Positions 1-5,724 of a DNA stretch of 15,946 bases are shown here, in pieces (position 1 is the stretch's first letter; each line of letters starts with the position of its first letter). The notes below the pieces were generated by a model. That model was not told the DNA's origin and made no database searches. It saw nothing but the letters and a program-made list of their open reading frames with translations. The DNA is from CAYOVG01 sp964407285 (GTDB lineage Bacteria > Desulfobacterota > Syntrophobacteria > Syntrophobacterales > Syntrophobacteraceae). The stretch covers positions 1 through 15,946 of the forward strand of contig CAYOVG010000147.1 of assembly GCA_964407285.1 (NCBI GenBank). The letters are read 5' to 3'. The position numbers and the translations under genes are program-made.

Positions 1-205
1 ACAGAACAGGCTGCAGTACACGATGGAAAATCTGCCCGTGAGCATCGAGAACTACAATGCATCCGAGTCCGCCATCCGCGATGTGGACATGGCGTATGAG
101 ATGACTCAGTTCACCAAGAACCAGATTCTGCAGCAGTCCGGCATAGCCATGCTGTCGCAGGCAAACCAGGCTCCTCAGCAGATAATGCAGTTGATCGGCG
201 GTTAG
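1..205 (+). CDS. fliC: Flagellin, C-terminal end (partial, cut by left window edge)
   Basis: Only the last 67 residues are visible; the reading frame is open from base 2 and ends with TAG at 203-205. The visible part matches the conserved C-terminal D0/D1 helix of flagellins: an NRLQYTMENL segment, then SESAIRDVDMAYEM, then SQANQAP near the end. This helix packs the filament core and carries the export and FliS-binding region, so the protein is secreted and polymerised outside the cell. The final residues (QQIMQLIGG) vary from the common VLSLL ending but keep the hydrophobic pattern. The filament cap and flagellin chaperone genes follow directly, which supports the call. The leader, where CsrA would be expected to bind, lies outside the window. 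The gene symbol follows general usage; whether there are paralogues cannot be seen. Confidence 0.95.
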   Translation, partial: QNRLQYTMENLPVSIENYNASESAIRDVDMAYEMTQFTKNQILQQSGIAMLSQANQAPQQIMQLIGG

Positions 206-253
206 TCCACGCTGAACGGCATGTAAGATCAGGTAAAATCCTTGCAGTGGTAA

Positions 254-282
254 GGGGGGCGGCGCATGCGCCGCCCTTCTAT
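254..282 (+). terminator. Rho-independent terminator after flagellin
   Basis: A perfect 20-bp palindrome, GGGCGGCGCATGCGCCGCCC, lies at 257-276. It is extended by G-U/G-C pairs on both sides and followed by a short pyrimidine tail (TTCTATT). It sits 50 bases after the flagellin stop codon and before the fliD promoter. The T-tract is weak, but the position and stem strength fit a terminator that isolates the highly expressed flagellin transcript. Confidence 0.7.
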
Positions 283-381
283 TCGAATAAGCTCTCCTTC
301 CGTTCCCCACATTTTTATCCGTATGAGACCTGCCGCGGCCCTTCCGGGTTCGACGGTTTTTTGCGCCATACGATAAATTTC

Positions 382-409
382 TAAAGTCTTCCCGTTGGAA
401 AACCGATAC
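382..409 (+). promoter_or_regulatory. Sigma-28 (FliA)-type promoter of fliD
   Basis: TAAAGTCT at 382-389 and ACCGATAC at 402-409 closely match the FliA consensus (TAAAGTTT, 11 bases, GCCGATAA). The spacer here is 12 bases, one longer than the enteric optimum. The -10 element ends 45 bases before the fliD start codon, leaving a leader of roughly 40 bases. Late-class sigma-28 control of fliD/fliS is common. The match was made by eye. Confidence 0.65.
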
Positions 410-454
410 AATGGTAAACTAGTATGCGCTCAGCAGGTATAGAGGAGGATTGCC

Positions 455-2110
455 ATGGGACTCAGCGTAAGCGGGTTGGGAAGCGGCATCGACTGGAAAA
501 GCATGGTAAGCCAGTTGAGCCAGGTGGAAACTCAGCAGTTCGTCAATCCGTTGAAAACCCAGAAGACCGGGTACCAGGATAAGCTCACCGCCTGGCAGAC
601 CCTGGGAAGCAAGCTTTCGGCCCTGCAAACCGCTATTGCCGGGTTGAAGGATTCCGGGGATTTCGATGTTTTCAAGACCAGCCTGGCAAGCGACAATACG
701 GCCGTATCGGCGAGTTCCATATTCTCGGCCACGGCGGGTACGGGGGCCTCGCAGGGTTCCTACGACATGAGGGTCACGGCGCTTGCGAAGGGCGACAAAC
801 TCAGGAGCAATACATTCGCGGACACCACTTCGGCCGCGGGCGTCGCGGGCACGATGGCTATCAACGGGCAGAACGTCGACCTTACCGCCGACATGACCCT
901 GACCGATGTCCGAAACGCCATAAATGAAAAGACCGGTTCGACGAATGTGACGGCCAGCATCGTCAAGTATGCGGAGAACGACTACCGGCTTTACCTGGGG
1001 AGCCAGAAGACGGGTACGGTGAGCGGTACCGACAAGGGAGGGACGATAGATCTCACCGGCAGCACCGCCAACCTTACCTTTTCCCAGCAATCCGGTTCCT
1101 ATACGGATGCCCAGGTCACGTCGAGCGCTTCCGGCGGCAGCGGCGCGGGAGTGGCGGGGGACCTCACCATCAACGGCATGGCGTTCACCCTTACGGCCGA
1201 TATGGGCCTCAACGACATAATGTCGGCGATCAACGCTCAGACGGGCTCCACGAATGTGGTTGCCGCAATCGCCGATATGGGAACCAACGATCACAGGCTC
1301 TATCTTACCAACAAGAGCGGCACTGGGGCGGTGGACCTTACCGGAAGCACGGTGAGCATGGGGTTTTCCGACCGCCTTCAGACGGCGCAGGATGCGTCCA
1401 TCGTGATTGACGGAAATACGATGACCAGCAGGAGCAACACCGTTACCGACATCCTTCCGGGAGTCACGCTGAACCTGTTGTCCGACAAGAATTCGTCCAC
1501 TACGGTATCTTTGAATGTCAGCCGGGACAACGAAGCCATCACGAAGAAGGTCCAGGCGGTTGTCGATGCGTACAATGACATTGCCGACTTCATGAATACC
1601 CAGTCGAGCTACGATCAGACGAACAAGAAGGCGGGAGGCCCCCTGTTCGGCGACGGTATGCTCAAGACGATTAAAAACAATTTGCAGAACACATTCCTGA
1701 CGCAGTTTACGATGGGAGACGGCAGCACCAAATCCGCATTGTCCAGTTTGGGGGTCACCTTCGATACATCCGGGAAGTTGTCGTTCGATTCGAGCAAACT
1801 GGATACGGCGGTGAGCACCGACACATCCGACACTTTTTCGTTGTTGAATCAGTTCGGCCAGGCAATGGATACGGCTCTCGACTCCTTCACCGATTCCATC
1901 AGCGGGACGGTGGCTTTACGGGAGAAGAGCATTCAGAGTATAATGGACAGGTTGGGTACCAAGATAACTTCCACTCAGGATCGAATCGACCGCAAGATGG
2001 AGGCATTGGCTTCAGTGTACCAGAAAATGGATTCGGCCGTGGGTACGATGCAATCTCAGCTTTCGTATCTGAGTTCGGCATTGGGGTCGATGTGGTCGTC
2101 GTCGAAATAG
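455..2110 (+). CDS. fliD: Flagellar filament cap protein FliD (HAP2)
   Basis: FliD forms the cap at the filament tip and catalyses insertion of exported flagellin subunits outside the cell. The 551-aa product has the typical FliD N-terminus (MGLSVSGLGSGIDWKSMV, a FliD_N domain to about residue 110). The FliD_C region covers roughly 310-545, with the conserved VVDAYND segment and a long C-terminal heptad-like helix ending in SYLSSALG. The middle carries two copies of a flagellin-hook-IN-like module, at about 129-209 and 232-304. Both have AIN..TGSTNV..A, ..ND.RLYL and DLTGST. The start is set by an AGGAGG ribosome site at 443-448, six bases before the ATG. A sigma-28-like promoter lies upstream and fliS follows 54 bases downstream, probably in the same transcript. 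The family identification is firm; the exact domain limits are estimates. Confidence 0.96.
   Translation: MGLSVSGLGSGIDWKSMVSQLSQVETQQFVNPLKTQKTGYQDKLTAWQTLGSKLSALQTAIAGLKDSGDFDVFKTSLASDNTAVSASSIFSATAGTGASQGSYDMRVTALAKGDKLRSNTFADTTSAAGVAGTMAINGQNVDLTADMTLTDVRNAINEKTGSTNVTASIVKYAENDYRLYLGSQKTGTVSGTDKGGTIDLTGSTANLTFSQQSGSYTDAQVTSSASGGSGAGVAGDLTINGMAFTLTADMGLNDIMSAINAQTGSTNVVAAIADMGTNDHRLYLTNKSGTGAVDLTGSTVSMGFSDRLQTAQDASIVIDGNTMTSRSNTVTDILPGVTLNLLSDKNSSTTVSLNVSRDNEAITKKVQAVVDAYNDIADFMNTQSSYDQTNKKAGGPLFGDGMLKTIKNNLQNTFLTQFTMGDGSTKSALSSLGVTFDTSGKLSFDSSKLDTAVSTDTSDTFSLLNQFGQAMDTALDSFTDSISGTVALREKSIQSIMDRLGTKITSTQDRIDRKMEALASVYQKMDSAVGTMQSQLSYLSSALGSMWSSSK
839..1366 (+). repeat. Tandem duplicated IN-motif module inside fliD
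   Basis: Codons for residues 129-209 and 232-304 of FliD encode two related modules of about 75-80 residues. Shared blocks are GVAG, ING, LTADM, AIN, TGSTNV, RLYL and DLTGST. Copy 1 has an extra loop around residues 184-196. The copies have diverged at many positions, so this is an old internal duplication and not a recent DNA repeat. Confidence 0.75.
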
Positions 2111-2164
2111 CGGCTTCATGCGGCGCCGGAGTGGAATGGCAATTCCGTATAAAAGAGGTGAATC

Positions 2165-2596
2165 ATGACCTACCAGAACGTGGCGAAGACATATCTGAAA
2201 ACGAATATTGAAACGGCGGACACCATCAAGCTGGTGATCATGTGCTATGATGCCGCTATTGCCGATCTGGAAATCGCCAGGAAACTCCATGAATCCGGTG
2301 TCGTGGAAGCTACGTACGATAAGATCCGCCATGCGCAGGACATTATTACCGAATTGCTGGTGGGGCTGGATTATGAAAGAGGCGGTGAGATATCGATCAA
2401 TCTGAGCAGGATCTACAATTTCATTCTCCGCCAGTTAATCGGGATCAATATTCGGCAGGATACGGCCATGTACGGTCATATCATCCGCATGCTTTCGGAA
2501 CTCAGGGAGGCCTGGGTGCAGATCCGGCAGAATGCACCGGCGTCTTCGACTTCCCCGCCGCAGCCTTCGGGGCGTAGTTGGGAAGTGTCCGCGTAG
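2165..2596 (+). CDS. fliS: Flagellin export chaperone FliS
   Basis: FliS binds the C-terminal disordered end of newly made flagellin in the cytoplasm, prevents premature polymerisation and delivers it to the flagellar export gate. The 143-aa product has the family's all-helical pattern: an N-terminal Y..VAKTYLKTNIETA segment, then VIMCYDAAIADLE.A, a central LLVGLDYERGGEISINLSRIYNFI block, and a last conserved helix around SELREAW. The tail after about residue 123 is low-complexity (S, P, T rich) and probably flexible. The start follows an AGAGGTG ribosome site at 2154-2160. It lies 54 bases downstream of fliD with no terminator between them, so the two are probably co-transcribed. In the FliW/CsrA model FliS competes with FliW for flagellin, and fliW is encoded 2.3 kb away. 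Confidence 0.95.
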   Translation: MTYQNVAKTYLKTNIETADTIKLVIMCYDAAIADLEIARKLHESGVVEATYDKIRHAQDIITELLVGLDYERGGEISINLSRIYNFILRQLIGINIRQDTAMYGHIIRMLSELREAWVQIRQNAPASSTSPPQPSGRSWEVSA

Positions 2597-2601
2597 AGCA
2601 G

Positions 2602-2643
2602 GTTGCCGGTTTCGCGTTGCGGGTTACCGGTTACGAGTTGGAA
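2602..2643 (+). repeat. Six tandem imperfect heptads (GTTNCSG-type)
   Basis: The sequence divides exactly into six 7-base units: GTTGCCG, GTTTCGC, GTTGCGG, GTTACCG, GTTACGA and GTTGGAA. GTT is invariant at the start of every unit; the other four positions vary among a few bases. The array starts five bases after the fliS stop codon. Confidence 0.75.
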
Positions 2644-2760
2644 TCCGCGCCAACCGTGGGCGTGAAACGGATTGCGGGTTTTAGGGCTCTCTCGCGGGTG
2701 ATGAGCCTGATCGGGTCATTCATGAGTATCCGCCTGGAACGGTAATGACGGAATCCACGA

Positions 2761-2808
2761 CAGGGTGGTCCGGGCGGCATGCCGCCCGGACCACCCTGCT
2801 TTTCTTCC
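2761..2808 (+). terminator. Rho-independent terminator of the fliD-fliS unit
   Basis: Bases 2761-2779 and 2780-2798 are perfect reverse complements, giving a 38-bp palindrome with a GGCATGCC centre. It is followed by CTTTTCTTCC. The 19-bp GC-rich stem plus T-rich tail is a textbook intrinsic terminator. It separates fliD-fliS from the next gene. Confidence 0.85.
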
Positions 2809-2916
2809 TGTCGTCCTCTTCCCCCGGACGGGTGCATGGAGAAGCCCTGAGCGGGAATCGACCGACGGGATCTTTTCTGTTTGAAATCTGTTGGATTTAG
2901 CTGGAGGATTTGAGCA

Positions 2917-3279
2917 ATGTCGGGTGAAGAAGGTGAAATCATAAGGATTCTCGATCACCTGCTGACGGCGACAGGTCAACTCCGCCAGTGTGAGGAGTAT
3001 CCGGATATGGATGTGGATGCTCTTACGGCGGCATGCCGGGAGGGCGTCAGCGAACTCGAGAAGCTCCTTTCCGCAAATGCCGACGATGCTGGAAGTGTTT
3101 TGGGACCCACGGGCGGAAAGGAATTCAGCCCTCATGTCCGGGAGATGCTCAAGAGCCTCGAGACCCTTACCTATCAGTCCATACAAGCCCTGGAAAGATG
3201 CCGGGACAGGATCGGGGCGGAACTGTCGTCGCTTCGACATACCGGGAACGCCATCCGAAGTTACCGCAACTCCGTTTGA
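2917..3279 (+). CDS. Hypothetical 120-aa helical protein in a flagellar chaperone position
   Basis: I do not recognise this family with certainty. The 120-aa product is acidic in its first half, predicted mostly helical, and has no signal peptide or membrane segment. It reads as two long helices (about 5-55 and 70-115) joined by a Gly-rich turn near 58-68. It ends in a basic GNAIRSYRNSV tail. Its size, helical make-up and position after fliD-fliS resemble FliT and FlgN, the cytoplasmic chaperones for FliD or the hook-associated proteins, so a FliT-like role is a reasonable guess. The start follows a TGGAGGA ribosome site at 2902-2908. It lies beyond the fliS terminator, so it probably has its own promoter, which I could not identify. 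Two alternative frames overlap it on the plus strand but lack a ribosome site. Confidence 0.7.
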   Translation: MSGEEGEIIRILDHLLTATGQLRQCEEYPDMDVDALTAACREGVSELEKLLSANADDAGSVLGPTGGKEFSPHVREMLKSLETLTYQSIQALERCRDRIGAELSSLRHTGNAIRSYRNSV

Positions 3280-3304
3280 CTCTTGCCTTGCCATACATTA
3301 TTAT
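3276..3304 (+). promoter_or_regulatory. Sigma-70-type promoter for the HD-GYP gene
   Basis: TTGACT (3276-3281) and TATTAT (3299-3304) each match the -35 and -10 consensus at five of six positions, with an ideal 17-base spacer. The -35 element overlaps the stop codon of the preceding gene. Predicted transcription starts near 3311, giving a leader of about 210 bases before the preferred start codon of the next gene. Confidence 0.6.
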
Positions 3305-3458
3305 TCAATTCTAAACATCCATGTACACATAGTTCGCGGCCTATGTTAGACTGCCGCTCAAGCACCGTATTGTGGACGGGGAGAGAATCGCGCCGTTCCT
3401 TCCGCTTTCCGCCGAGAGCGATAGGATGGTTGAGTGTCCACAGGGTTGCCCGGCGTCC

Positions 3459-3488
3459 TTTCGGTCTTCGCGCAGAATCCGACCGGAA
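3459..3488 (+). promoter_or_regulatory. Hairpin in the HD-GYP leader
   Basis: TTTCGGTC (3459-3466) can pair with GACCGGAA (3481-3488), including one G-U pair, around a 14-base loop. It lies within the long predicted leader and upstream of the preferred start. I saw no match to a known cyclic-di-GMP riboswitch core. It may be a chance structure. Confidence 0.25.
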
Positions 3489-3523
3489 CGGACGGGAATA
3501 ATTCGGGTTGGAAGAGACTGTGC

Positions 3524-4819
3524 ATGCCTGCTAAGCGAATTCCGATCAATCTTCTTCGAATAGGAATGTTTATCCGTCTCGAACTGAGATGGTATGAACA
3601 CCCCTTTTTCTTCAACAGCTTCAAGATCAAGAGCAACGACCAGATCCAGACCCTGAAAGAGCTTGGACTTACGCAAGTTATCTGGATTCCGGAGAAAAGC
3701 GACCCGGAGCCGGCTGCTCCACGGGAGTCGAAGCCTCAGCCGCAAAAACCGGCCCCGGTACAGGCTGCGACGAACTCGATATCCAGGCTCTGGGAAATCA
3801 AGAAAGAGAAGATCAAGCGCCTCAAGGAGCGGAACCTGCGGTTGCAGCGGTGTGAGAAGCAGTACCAGGCGACCTACGCGGGAATAAAGAAGGTCATGAC
3901 GAACCTGCTGACCGGTTCGCAGGATTCCGTAATAGAGGCTTCCTGCCTCGTGAAGAATATGGTGGACATACTCATCTCGGAAAAGGAGATCGTCGTTCAC
4001 TTGATGAACGTCAAGGCAAAGGATGAGGGTGTCTTCTACCATGTTCTCAATGTGGCCATACTGGGAATGCTGCTGGGCAGAGAGAGCGGTCTCACGCCCG
4101 AGCAGTTGCAGTGGCTGGGGATGGGAGCACTCTTCCATGATATCGGCAAGTGCCGGATTTCCAAGAAAGTCCTCTACAAGAGACCTCCTCTTGCCCCTTC
4201 CGAACGGAAGCTGCTCGAACTCCATCCGGTCTACGGCCAGGAGATAGTGGGCCGCATTCAGGACTTTCCACAGGAAGCGCTGGAAATAATACGGCACCAT
4301 CACGAAACTCTCGACGGCAAAGGCTATCCCGACAGGCTGGAAGCGGAACACATATCCAAGCTGTCTCGGATCATAGCCATCGTAAACACCTATGATAACT
4401 ACTGCAATCCGTATGATCCCGCGGACGCGATGACGCCTCACGAGGCGCTTTCCTACATCTACTCAAAGCAGCAGCACCAGTTGGACAAAACGTTGATCGC
4501 TCTGCTGGTCCGCAACCTCGGGGTATACCCTCCGGGAACGATCGTCCAGCTTTCCAATGAACTCATCGGCATGGTCATCTCCCTCAATTCGCAGAAGCAG
4601 TTGCGCCCGAGCCTGCTCATCTACGACCGGCATGTTCCGAAGGGTGAAGCGATCATCCATGACATGGAGGAGGAAAACGATGTGAGCATCGTCCGGAGCA
4701 TCCGGCCTTCGCAACTTCCTCCCGAGATCTATGCCTATTTGAATCCACGTACTCAGGTGAGCTATTTTGTCGAAAGCACCGCAGGGGGGGACCTCCTGTC
4801 GAATCTTCCGAAGAAGTGA
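3524..4819 (+). CDS. DUF3391 / HD-GYP domain protein, predicted cyclic-di-GMP phosphodiesterase
   Basis: HD-GYP proteins hydrolyse cyclic-di-GMP to pGpG or GMP and usually promote motility. With the ATG at 3524 the product has 431 aa. Residues about 5-115 match the DUF3391 start (IPINLLRIGMFIRL, HPFFFNSFKI, LKELGLTQVIWI) and end in a Pro/Ala/Gln-rich linker. The HD-GYP domain covers about 140-330, with the metal ligands of FHDIGK (H205, D206), HPVYG, HHETLDGKGYP (259-269) and the NTYDNY segment (D291). The active-site residues look intact. A C-terminal extension of about 100 residues is unassigned. A GTG start at 3434 is open in frame and has a fair AGGA site, but its extra 30 residues do not look like the family. 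The 3524 ATG has a GGAAGAG site seven bases upstream and starts exactly at the domain. The protein is cytoplasmic, with no membrane segment. Its flagellar context suggests motility control. Confidence 0.9.
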   Translation: MPAKRIPINLLRIGMFIRLELRWYEHPFFFNSFKIKSNDQIQTLKELGLTQVIWIPEKSDPEPAAPRESKPQPQKPAPVQAATNSISRLWEIKKEKIKRLKERNLRLQRCEKQYQATYAGIKKVMTNLLTGSQDSVIEASCLVKNMVDILISEKEIVVHLMNVKAKDEGVFYHVLNVAILGMLLGRESGLTPEQLQWLGMGALFHDIGKCRISKKVLYKRPPLAPSERKLLELHPVYGQEIVGRIQDFPQEALEIIRHHHETLDGKGYPDRLEAEHISKLSRIIAIVNTYDNYCNPYDPADAMTPHEALSYIYSKQQHQLDKTLIALLVRNLGVYPPGTIVQLSNELIGMVISLNSQKQLRPSLLIYDRHVPKGEAIIHDMEEENDVSIVRSIRPSQLPPEIYAYLNPRTQVSYFVESTAGGDLLSNLPKK

Positions 4820-4845
4820 CAGGAGGCAGTCGCGTACGCATGTCG

Positions 4846-4870
4846 GCGGGTCCTGCGTTCGAGGACCCGC
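4846..4870. terminator. Hairpin between the convergent HD-GYP and fliW genes
   Basis: GCGGGTCCT (4846-4854) and AGGACCCGC (4862-4870) form a perfect 9-bp stem around a 7-base loop. It lies in the 68-base gap between two convergent stop codons, the usual place for a bidirectional terminator. Neither side has a clear T-tract, which lowers confidence. Confidence 0.45.
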
Positions 4871-4887
4871 ATATTCGCAGGAAAGAT

Positions 4888-5346
4888 CTATTCAGCCGCC
4901 AGATCGTCGACCGATGCCTCGGTCCAGGACAGTCCTTCCGGAATGACCAGGTAAGTCTTCACGTCATTGGTGTCCATGGTCCACTGATAACCCGTTCGCG
5001 AGTTCATATTGAACAGCAGCGGACTGTGCATATGGAACCGGATGATGTCTTTGTTGCGGGCGAACGAAACCAAATTGAAGATGGCCAGGTCCTCATCGCC
5101 TGCCAGCTTGAGGGGTTCTTTGCGCTCCAGGGGTATCTTGTACTGAACCCCCAGGATCTCGGGCGCGCAGATCACGAAAGCCAGCGTGGGTTCGTCCACA
5201 GCCTGCAGCCAGTGAAATGGTCCCTCCTTGTACTCGATAAGAGCGAAGCGTTTGATGTCCTCGAAGCCGGGAAGGCCCCAGAGGAGGTTGATCAGTTTGT
5301 CCTCATCCACTTCCAGCACGCCGAACCGTGTAGTCTCTATCCGCAT
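4888..5346 (-). CDS. fliW: Flagellar assembly factor FliW, CsrA antagonist
   Basis: FliW binds either flagellin or CsrA. Free FliW inhibits CsrA allosterically, so flagellin mRNA is translated only when flagellin is being exported. The 152-aa product is full length for the family and has its hallmarks: an N-terminal MRIETTRFGVLEVDEDKLI strand, the GLPGFE motif near residues 24-29, FHWLQAVDEP near 44-53, and a conserved centre with LAIFNLVS. It is cytoplasmic. A strong GGAGGGG ribosome site precedes the start (minus strand, complement of 5351-5358). csrA lies 48 bases upstream on the same strand, the classic csrA-fliW pair seen in many flagellated bacteria, and the two are probably one transcript. 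Confidence 0.94.
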   Translation of the reverse strand: MRIETTRFGVLEVDEDKLINLLWGLPGFEDIKRFALIEYKEGPFHWLQAVDEPTLAFVICAPEILGVQYKIPLERKEPLKLAGDEDLAIFNLVSFARNKDIIRFHMHSPLLFNMNSRTGYQWTMDTNDVKTYLVIPEGLSWTEASVDDLAAE

Positions 5347-5394
5347 TCTATCCCCTCCTGTGAAAACCCGTGAAATACCGCCCCATACCGCTGC

Positions 5395-5637
5395 TCACTC
5401 CTGCTGCTTCTCTTTCGACCAAAGAGAAATCATCTCTTCCAGGTCTCCCTCTTTCATCAGAGCTGCTCTTTTGTTGTCCTCCTGAATTCTTCTGTAGAGT
5501 TCCTCACGATAAATGGGGATGTGGCGAGGACTGCGAACGCCGATCTTTACCTTATTCTGATCGACAGCCGTTATGACGATTTCAATATCCTCACCGATCC
5601 TTATGGATTCACCGACCCTTCTTGTGAGTACCAACAT
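5395..5637 (-). CDS. csrA: Carbon storage / flagellin translation regulator CsrA
   Basis: CsrA is a small dimeric RNA-binding protein that binds GGA motifs near ribosome sites and blocks or alters translation. The 80-aa product aligns without gaps to the first 52 residues of E. coli CsrA. It shows MLVLTRRVGESIRIG, the KIGVRSP core and the IYREELYRRIQ segment. The RNA-contact residues L4 and R44 are present. Compared with the 61-aa enteric protein it has a longer, charged C-terminal tail, a trait of FliW-regulated CsrA proteins where the extension helps FliW bind. A GGAGGG motif lies 13 bases before the ATG, farther than usual; a closer GGGCGGG might serve as the ribosome site. It is followed by fliW, its antagonist. 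Confidence 0.95.
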   Translation of the reverse strand: MLVLTRRVGESIRIGEDIEIVITAVDQNKVKIGVRSPRHIPIYREELYRRIQEDNKRAALMKEGDLEEMISLWSKEKQQE

Positions 5638-5697
5638 GAGCCCGCCCGTTCCCTCCTAAGCCAAACATGGTGACTTCAATAATCAAAGAATCGTACC

Positions 5698-5724
5698 AGA
5701 TAAAAGAGCGCCAGGAAAGCTCTT
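5698..5724 (-). terminator. Rho-independent terminator of the HDOD gene
   Basis: On the minus strand AAGAGC (from 5724 down) pairs with GCTCTT (down to 5704) around a 9-base loop, followed by TTATC. The stem is only 6 bp and overlaps the HDOD stop codon. It would separate the HDOD gene from csrA, which lies 67 bases further along on the same strand. Confidence 0.5.

Larger units (their letters stand above)
2597..2916. other. Non-coding interval between fliS and the 120-aa gene
   Basis: I see no convincing gene in these 320 bases. They contain a six-unit imperfect heptad repeat (2602-2643) and a related GGATTGCGGGTTTT echo near 2669. A loosely spaced inverted pair, GTCATT (2715-2720) and AATGAC (2744-2749), follows, and then a strong terminator palindrome (2761-2798). 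Overlapping open frames on the minus strand have no ribosome site or recognisable protein pattern. Confidence 0.6.

Noticed and set aside
419..1294. Long minus-strand open frame (291 aa) opposite fliD
   Set aside because: It lies fully antisense to a confident fliD, has no ribosome site, and its Arg/Gly/His-rich translation looks like a codon-bias shadow.
2716..3294. Minus-strand open frame (192 aa) over the terminator and the 120-aa gene
   Set aside because: It reads through a strong terminator palindrome and lacks a ribosome site; the plus-strand 120-aa frame has one and fits the operon direction.
3305..3523. Cyclic-di-GMP riboswitch (GEMM) in the leader of the HD-GYP gene
   Set aside because: The leader is long enough, but I found no GEMM-type conserved core or tetraloop-receptor pattern by eye.
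3341..4441. Minus-strand open frame (366 aa) opposite the HD-GYP gene
   Set aside because: It is antisense to intact HD-GYP motifs and is best explained as a GC-rich shadow frame.
5675..5700. Possible sigma-54 promoter upstream of csrA (minus strand, TGGTACG followed by TTTGA)
   Set aside because: The -24 GG is present, but there is no GC at the required 10-base distance, so the match fails at the most conserved position.
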